Assembly (NCBI GenBank): GCA_964648215.1
Contig: CAZYMF010000168.1
Span: forward strand, 1-10,605
Length of the DNA: 10,605 nt
From: CAZYMF01 sp964648215
GTDB taxonomy: Bacteria > Desulfobacterota > Binatia > HRBIN30 > JACQVA1
Direction of reading: 5' to 3'
Part shown: positions 6,207-10,605 of the stretch, in pieces
How positions within the stretch are numbered: the stretch's first letter is position 1
How the letters are laid out: every line of letters starts with the position of its first letter
Program-made: the position numbers and the translations under genes
Notes under the pieces: generated by a model
Seen by the model: the letters and a program-made list of their open reading frames with translations, nothing else
Databases searched by the model: none
Told to the model about the DNA's origin: nothing

Positions 6207-7424
6207 ATGGACTCCATCACCTACGGCAAGGCGGACTTCCCGGTACGCGACGATCTGCCCGCGGCGCATCGACGGGCTTGGGCGCGCTTGGCGCGGCCGG
6301 GCAATTGGTGGACGGGTGCCGAGCGCGTGGCGATGGCGGCGGAGATTCGCAACGCGTCCGGCTGCCCCCTGTGCCGGGAGCGCAGGAACTCGCTGTCGCC
6401 GTACGCGGTCGCGGGCGAGCACACTCGAGTAGCCTCGTTGGCGAACCCGGTGATCGATGTGATTCACCGCGTTGTGACCGATCCCGGCCGGTTGACCAGG
6501 AAGTGGTTCGAGCAAACCCTCGCCGGTGGCCTGTCGGACGCCGCATACGTCGAAATCATCGGTACCATCGTCACGGTGGTGAGCATCGATAGCTTCTGCC
6601 GCGGCCTCGGTGTGCCGCTGCACCCGCTTCCCGACCCGGTCGCGGGCGAGCCGTCGCGATATCGGCCGGCTGCTGCACGGCCCGGGAAGGCGTGGGTGCC
6701 GATGCTTCCGAACGGCCGGGTGGCCGGGCCCGAAGCCGATCTCTGGGGCGACATGCCCGGCGGTCAGACGGGCAACGTCATCCGTGCCCTCAGCCTGGTT
6801 CCCGATGAGGTTCGCACGCTCAATGACCTGAGCGCGGCCCACTACCTGCGCCCGCGAGAGATGATGAATCTCAAGCAATCGAGGCGGTCGCTCGACCGCG
6901 CGCAGATCGAGCTGATCGCCGGGCGGGTCTCGGCCTTGCGCGGCTGCTTCTACTGAACCAGCTCGCACGTATTGCTGCTCCGTGCGAGCGGCGAGGTGAA
7001 CGGTCACCCAGTCGATCTGCATGCAGTGGCCGACCCGGAACGCGCCGCCGCCTGCGGCGTCGCACATGCCGCCGTGCTGCTCGCGCTGGCGGACACGATG
7101 GTGGGCGAGGACGAGGCCACCCTGGCGCGAGCGCGGCAGCGGGTCGTCGCCGATCTGGGCCCCGCCCAGCTCGTCGATGCCGCCGCCGTCGTTTCGAACT
7201 TCGAACGAATGGTGCGCATCGCCGATGCCACCGGCATCCCGCTCGACGATCCGGTCGAAATCATGACATCGGACGTCCGTGATGGACTCGGCATCAATCG
7301 CTTCACGGCTGCCGCGAACACGCCGGCGGCCGGATGGGTGCGCAAGGCACTCGCTCCCGCCCTGCGGCCGATTCTGGGCGGTGTCTTGCGCTTTGTCGGA
7401 AGTCGTCGCCGGAACCGAGAGTAA
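6207..7424 (+). CDS. AhpD-like alkylhydroperoxidase-related selenoprotein (in-frame TGA = Sec)
   Basis: One 405-residue protein if the TGA at 6954-6956 is read as selenocysteine; otherwise two same-frame ORFs, 6207-6956 and a 3' piece to TAA 7424. The C-terminal half resembles AhpD/carboxymuconolactone-decarboxylase-fold peroxidases. E235, C247, Sec250 and H254 reproduce the AhpD relay spacing (Glu118, Cys130, Cys133, His137 in the M. tuberculosis enzyme), the active site reading GCFY-U-TSSH. Sec thus replaces the peroxide-reacting cysteine. Downstream family-like segments, including VVSNFERMVRIADATGIPLDD, continue in the same frame. The N-terminal half has its own C53-P-L-C56 but lacks the Glu and His of a full site. 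Likely role: thiol-dependent reduction of hydroperoxides or a related redox step in the cytoplasm. ATG 6207 is preferred over an upstream TTG at 6162 because the extra residues look unrelated; the ribosome binding site is weak, so the start is uncertain. It is divergent from arsM. Confidence 0.85.
6957..6990 (+). promoter_or_regulatory. Candidate bacterial SECIS element downstream of the UGA
   Basis: Four bases after the TGA, GCTCGCACG (6961-6969) pairs perfectly with CGTGCGAGC (6981-6989), leaving an 11-nt loop TATTGCTGCTC (6970-6980). Bacterial SECIS hairpins sit immediately 3' of the UGA, inside the coding sequence, with the apical loop roughly 15-35 nt downstream; this one has its loop at 14-24 nt. 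The E. coli-type GGU loop is not present, but loop sequences vary with the host SelB. It would recruit SelB and Sec-tRNA to insert selenocysteine. Confidence 0.7.
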
Positions 7425-7437
7425 ATCCGTCGCTGTC

Positions 7438-7450
7438 GGGTTGCGAACCC
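7438..7450. terminator. Weak hairpin between convergent genes
   Basis: GGGTT (7438-7442) and AACCC (7446-7450) form a 5-bp stem around GCG in the 37-nt gap between the selenoprotein stop and the korB stop. As the genes converge here, a bidirectional terminator is expected. The stem is short and no T-run follows, so support is slight. Confidence 0.25.
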
Positions 7451-7461
7451 CGTGCCGGCGT

Positions 7462-8352
7462 TCACTCGGGGGCGAAGATCTCGAGGATCCGTTCCTTGGG
7501 TAGCGCGATCGGCTCCATGTGCGCCTGGCGTTGGCGGGTCAGATCGTTGTACGTCGGCGGCGGCTCGGGGTTGCGGTAGAAGACTCCGGTGTAGAGCTCG
7601 TGCCCGTAATCCTGCGCCAGCGCCATGGCCTTGAGGCGATCCTCCGGGTCGTGGCCCAGCGAGGCCAGACTCTTCATCGTTGCCTTGTGGGCCTTGAGCT
7701 GCTGTTCCGGCTCGCCGTAGGTGACACAGGGCGACTGGACGTTGATGAAGGCAAAGCCGGGGAAGCGGATGCCCTCCTCGATGACGCTCACCAGGCCTCC
7801 CATGTCGGCCGGTGTTCCCTGGGCGACGAAGCTGGCGCCGTAGCCGAGCACGTAGAGCAGCGGGTTCACCGGATCCTCGAGGCTGCCATAGCTCGAGGTG
7901 ACCGTCTTCAGGCCGCGCGGCGAGGTGGGCGAGAGCTGTCCCTTGGTCAGGCCGTAGATCTGATTGTCCATGACGATGTAGGTCAGGTCCATGTTCCGGC
8001 GGATCACATGCGGCACGTGTCCACCGCCGATCGAGAAGCCGTCGCCGTCGCCGCCGGCGACCAGGACCAGCAGCTCGGGATTGGCGAGCTTGATGCCCTG
8101 GGCGATCGGCAGGGCGCGTCCGTGGACGCTGTTGAAACCGTAGGCGGTAGTGTAGCCGGGAATACGGCTGGAGCAGCCGATGCCCGAGATGAAGGCGATC
8201 TCGTGGGGCGCGCGGCCGATGGCGGAGAGAGCGCGATACATGGCGCTCACCACGCCGAAGTCGCCGCAGCCCGGACACCAGATCGGCTTCAGGTCGCTCT
8301 GGTATTCCTTGGGCGTATGATGCTCGGTCGTCTGTGCTGCCACTGTGTTCAT
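7462..8352 (-). CDS. korB: 2-oxoacid:ferredoxin oxidoreductase, beta subunit (KorB-like)
   Basis: This 296-residue protein is the thiamine pyrophosphate-binding catalytic subunit of a 2-oxoacid:ferredoxin oxidoreductase, which converts a 2-oxoacid plus CoA to acyl-CoA and CO2 while reducing ferredoxin. WCPGCGDFGV (25-34) gives C26 and C29, GCSSRIPGY (59-67) gives C60, and SPCVTYGE gives C209. Together these are the four ligands of the proximal [4Fe-4S] cluster in two-subunit enzymes. The TPP/Mg motif runs from GDGDGFSIGGGH (101-112) to DNQIYGLTKGQ (129-139). The form is that of 2-oxoglutarate-type (Kor) enzymes in aerobic or microaerobic bacteria, though pyruvate or branched-chain oxoacids cannot be excluded. 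It starts 22 nt after the korA stop with only a weak ribosome binding site, so it is probably translated by coupling. The family is certain, the substrate likely. Confidence 0.93.
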   Translation of the reverse strand: MNTVAAQTTEHHTPKEYQSDLKPIWCPGCGDFGVVSAMYRALSAIGRAPHEIAFISGIGCSSRIPGYTTAYGFNSVHGRALPIAQGIKLANPELLVLVAGGDGDGFSIGGGHVPHVIRRNMDLTYIVMDNQIYGLTKGQLSPTSPRGLKTVTSSYGSLEDPVNPLLYVLGYGASFVAQGTPADMGGLVSVIEEGIRFPGFAFINVQSPCVTYGEPEQQLKAHKATMKSLASLGHDPEDRLKAMALAQDYGHELYTGVFYRNPEPPPTYNDLTRQRQAHMEPIALPKERILEIFAPE

Positions 8353-8374
8353 ACGTTGAGCTCTCGCTTTCCGT

Positions 8375-10165
8375 TCATTCGCCCGATTGCAGCTCCGGGG
8401 CTCGACGCCGTTGCAGCTCCAACGCGATCGTCTGCAGCTGCTCCAGTACCTCGCGGGCGACGATGGGGTTGGAGCCGCTCTTGGCCAGCGACCGCAGGCC
8501 GTCGGGGACGTCGACGAACATGCGGATGACCCGATAGAGCTGCCCTTGGTGAGATTGCTCGACCACCAGCCCGGCTTGCACCGAGGCGAGAAAGTCCTGA
8601 TAGACCTGCTCGGACACGGGATAGAGGAGCTTGGGGATGAGCAGCTTGACGCGCAGGCCCTGCGCTTGGGCCAGCTCGAGCGCCTCGAGGGCGACCCCGG
8701 CCACGCTGCCCCAGCTGATCAATCCCAGGGGCGCCGCGGGGTCGCCCGCGAGGACGAAGAGGTCCCGACGCTGCTTGAGCGGACTCAGCTTCTTCAATCG
8801 CTTGTCGTTCATCCGGGCGTGAACTTCGCCGGAAGCCGTGGGCGCGCCGTGCTCGTTGTGCTCGATCCCGGAGGCGAGGTAGTTGCCGCCGAGCGTCCCC
8901 GGGGCGCTGATGGGGCTGATGCCCGACTCGGTGACCCGGAAGCGCTCGTAGCGTTCCAGCTCGGTGGGGGTGGGGCGGCGGCGCTCCACCAGCTTGATTG
9001 AGCCCGTGTCGATCGGCGACACCGTCTCCTTGCGCTGTCCGATCTCCTGATCGGAGAGGAGAATGACCGGCGTCTGGTACTGCTCGGCGATGTTGAACGC
9101 CTCGACGGTGACGCCGAAAGTATCGGCGACGCTGATCGAGGCCAGTATCGGTCGCACATTGTCGCCATGAGCGGAGAAGATCGCCTGGAAGAGGTCGGAC
9201 TGCTCGCTCTTGGTCGGGATGCCGGTCGACGGCCCGCCGCGCTGGACGTTGACGCAGACCAGCGGCAGCTCGGCGATCGACGCCAGGCCGAGCATCTCGG
9301 TCTTCAACGACATGCCGGGGCCGGAGGTCGCCGTCATTGCCTTCTTGCCCGCAAACGACGCCCCGACGGCGGCGCCGATCCCGGCAATCTCGTCCTCGGC
9401 CTGAAGCACGCTGCCACCGTACTTCCAGATCTCGCGGTTGAGGAACTGCATGATCTCGGTCGAGGGAGTGATGGGATAGCCGCCGAAGAACTGGCAACCG
9501 GCGAAGATGGCGGCCGCGGCGCAGATCTCGTTGCCGTCGACCACGAACTGCATCTCGGTGCCGTTCTCGGGGAAGGACAGGGCGTGGTCACCCTCGATCG
9601 GGTGCGCCTGCGCGTACTCGAGACCTGCCGTAAACGCGCGCTCGTTGCCTTCCAGCACCTCGGCGCTCTTGCGGCCGAACTTCTTGCGAATACCCGCCAG
9701 GATGCTGCCGCGCGCGATGCCGAACCAGCCCGCCAACAGCCCCAGCACCACGGTGTTCTTGGCCCGGTCGGTGCCGGCGGCCTGCTTCGCCATGTCACCG
9801 ATGGGCACGGCCAGCACCGCCGCCGGCGTCACGCCGGTGAGCGGGATCTGGTCCGGCGCGACGTTGGTTCGGCTGTCGTAGATGACCACGGTGTGGCCGT
9901 CGACCGACAGCTCGCCGCCGAACCGCAGAAAATCCTCCCAGTTCAGCGCCACGGCAACGTCGAGCGTTCCGGCGGGGTTGAACACCTGGCGCGTCGAGAT
10001 GCGCACCCGGCAGGAAGACTCGCCGCCGCGGATTTGCGAGCCGAAGCTCTTGGTCAGGATGGCGTGATAGCCTTCGATGGCTGCCGCCGTGATCAACGAC
10101 TCGCCGGCCGAGACGATACCGTCTCCGCCGGAGCCGGCCATACCAATCACCAGATCGCTACTCAT
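8375..10165 (-). CDS. korA: 2-oxoacid:ferredoxin oxidoreductase, fused gamma-alpha subunit (KorA-like)
   Basis: A 596-residue partner of KorB. Residues 1-190 form the gamma domain, with the N-terminal GMAGSGGDGIVSAGESL (8-24) and KSFGSQIRGGESSCRVRIS (39-57), the CoA-binding region of the family. Residues from about 205 form the alpha domain: GGYPITPSTEI (228-238), QAEDEIAGIGAAVGASFAG (255-273), TSGPGMSLK (280-288) and QRGGPSTGIPTK (308-319), the substrate and TPP-facing loops. The C-terminal region after about 440 holds the domain III-like segment. The fused gamma-alpha plus separate beta layout is the two-subunit type found in Sulfolobus, mycobacteria and many aerobes; no delta (ferredoxin) subunit is encoded beside it. 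The start at ATG 10165 gives the expected N-terminus although its ribosome binding site is poor. A 20-bp palindrome about 100 bp upstream probably controls the pair. Confidence 0.94.
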   Translation of the reverse strand: MSSDLVIGMAGSGGDGIVSAGESLITAAAIEGYHAILTKSFGSQIRGGESSCRVRISTRQVFNPAGTLDVAVALNWEDFLRFGGELSVDGHTVVIYDSRTNVAPDQIPLTGVTPAAVLAVPIGDMAKQAAGTDRAKNTVVLGLLAGWFGIARGSILAGIRKKFGRKSAEVLEGNERAFTAGLEYAQAHPIEGDHALSFPENGTEMQFVVDGNEICAAAAIFAGCQFFGGYPITPSTEIMQFLNREIWKYGGSVLQAEDEIAGIGAAVGASFAGKKAMTATSGPGMSLKTEMLGLASIAELPLVCVNVQRGGPSTGIPTKSEQSDLFQAIFSAHGDNVRPILASISVADTFGVTVEAFNIAEQYQTPVILLSDQEIGQRKETVSPIDTGSIKLVERRRPTPTELERYERFRVTESGISPISAPGTLGGNYLASGIEHNEHGAPTASGEVHARMNDKRLKKLSPLKQRRDLFVLAGDPAAPLGLISWGSVAGVALEALELAQAQGLRVKLLIPKLLYPVSEQVYQDFLASVQAGLVVEQSHQGQLYRVIRMFVDVPDGLRSLAKSGSNPIVAREVLEQLQTIALELQRRRAPELQSGE

Positions 10166-10265
10166 GCCCCAGCCGACCGAGCAAAGGTGATGCCTGAACC
10201 TGATGATTGCGCAGCGGCCCGTGCTGGACAGGGCCTGTTGCGCCTGCGCGAGAGCCGGAATCCAT

Positions 10266-10285
10266 TTTTCTCACATGTGGGAAAA
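10266..10285. promoter_or_regulatory. 20-bp near-perfect palindrome upstream of korA, likely operator
   Basis: TTTTCTCACATGTGGGAAAA is symmetric about 10275/10276 with only one mismatched pair (T10271 against G10280); the core CACATGTG is exact. It lies 101-120 bp upstream of the korA start in otherwise GC-rich, gene-free DNA (10166-10347). Its A/T-rich ends and dyad symmetry fit a dimeric repressor site. No regulator gene is in view, and I cannot name the family. Confidence 0.5.
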
Positions 10286-10347
10286 GCCCGGCGGTGTAAG
10301 CAGTTAGGCTACTGAGAGGGTAAGCGATTCCGATTCGCCGCGCGGCT

Positions 10348-10455
10348 CTACTGGCGCGGCTTGCGGGCGGCGAAGCGCAGGCGGACGTAGTCCGCGGTCC
10401 ATCTGCCGTCGCCGTCGCAGAGGTGGGGGCGGAGGATTTCCCGCACCTCCGCCAT
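10348..10455 (-). CDS. Small ORF, possible remnant of a methyltransferase C-terminus
   Basis: A 35-codon frame from ATG 10455 to TAG 10348 reads MAEVREILRPHL, then DGDGRWTADYVRLRFAARKP. The pattern of a short helix, an acidic DG turn and a closing beta strand ending in an ARKP-type tail resembles the C-terminal end of many class I SAM-dependent methyltransferases. No methyltransferase body is present: the frame continues upstream only as low-complexity Arg/Ala sequence without a start. I therefore regard it either as the decayed tail of a lost gene or as a chance ORF in GC-rich DNA. There is no clear ribosome binding site. Confidence 0.25.
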   Translation of the reverse strand: MAEVREILRPHLCDGDGRWTADYVRLRFAARKPRQ

Positions 10456-10505
10456 GACGCGTACGGTAGGAAGGGGCTCATGCCGGTTGGACCGACCCCG
10501 GGCCG

Positions 10506-10605
10506 CTACGAGCCCTCGGCGGCTGGCGCGAGAATGCCCGCGACGGCTTTCTGCAGCCGCTCCTCGATCCCCTCGTTGTTCGTGCCACGGATATCGACCG
10601 GTACG
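10506..10605 (-). CDS. C-terminal end of an unidentified protein (runs off the window)
   Basis: The frame open from the window edge to TAG 10508-10506 encodes 32 residues: VPVDIRGTNNEGIEERLQKA, then VAGILAPAAEGS. Codon third positions are G/C-rich and the sequence has the mixed charged and hydrophobic pattern of a helix followed by a flexible tail, so it looks coding. I do not recognise the family from this fragment. It shares the minus strand with the kor genes, but the roughly 340-nt gap and the palindrome argue against co-transcription. Confidence 0.45.
   Translation of the reverse strand, partial: VPVDIRGTNNEGIEERLQKAVAGILAPAAEGS

Noticed and set aside
6111..7067. Long minus-strand ORF (318 codons) opposite the selenoprotein gene
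   Set aside because: Its translation is low-complexity, Arg/Ala/His-rich and shows no family motifs, whereas the plus strand gives clear AhpD-like motifs. Long antisense ORFs are expected in GC-rich coding DNA.
6972..7424. Separate 150-codon protein starting at TTG 6972
   Set aside because: It is in the same frame as the upstream gene, has no ribosome binding site, and its first codons belong to the active-site helix and SECIS stem. It is better read as the C-terminal half of the Sec protein.
10158..10481. 107-codon minus-strand ORF upstream of korA
   Set aside because: Ser/Ala/Arg-rich low-complexity translation, overlaps the palindrome and the korA start, and no motif or ribosome binding site supports it.
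1..10605. tRNA or rRNA genes, CRISPR arrays, insertion sequences
   Set aside because: No cloverleaf-like segments, repeat-spacer periodicity, transposase motifs or terminal inverted repeats were seen.

Overview
The window is GC-rich bacterial DNA with tightly packed genes, nearly all on the minus strand. Gene content (a two-subunit 2-oxoacid:ferredoxin oxidoreductase, an ArsM/ArsS pair, a class A small heat-shock protein and a candidate selenoprotein) fits a high-GC, probably uncultivated soil or groundwater lineage such as Binatota-like or Rokubacteria-like bacteria. That placement is a low-confidence guess from style and gene set.

Layout. (1) Positions 1-562, minus strand: the 5' end of groEL. 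It is preceded by a short degenerate reading frame that ends like GroES and by two hairpins. (2) 563-1009, minus: an Hsp20 chaperone with a very strong ribosome binding site. (3) 1092-5942, minus: a compact four-gene operon, in transcription order arsM (arsenite methyltransferase), arsS (radical SAM, arsenosugar-type), a PiT-family phosphate permease and a MerA-like flavin disulfide oxidoreductase. Gaps are only 13, 19 and 34 nt. (4) 5943-6206: a divergent intergenic region with strong nested hairpins. (5) 6207-7424, plus: the only plus-strand gene, an AhpD-like redox protein that reads through an in-frame TGA at 6954-6956. (6) 7462-10165, minus: korB and a gamma-alpha fused korA, with a near-perfect 20-bp palindrome upstream. 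(7) 10348-10605, minus: a very small ORF and the 3' end of a gene running off the window.

The most notable feature is the plus-strand gene. The TGA falls exactly where AhpD has its second active-site cysteine. Glu, Cys, TGA and His occur at the AhpD spacing of 12, 3 and 4 residues. The frame stays open for another 155 codons, and a perfect 9-bp stem with an 11-nt loop begins four bases after the TGA, where a bacterial SECIS should be. I read it as a Sec-containing AhpD-like protein.

It is divergent from an arsenic operon whose radical SAM family (ArsS, TIGR04167) is itself known for selenocysteine-containing members. The likely theme of the region is arsenic biotransformation: methylation by ArsM, adenosylation-type chemistry by ArsS, oxyanion/phosphate transport and flavin-dependent redox. 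A selenium-dependent thiol peroxidase lies on the other side of a shared control region. The functional link between the two is inference.
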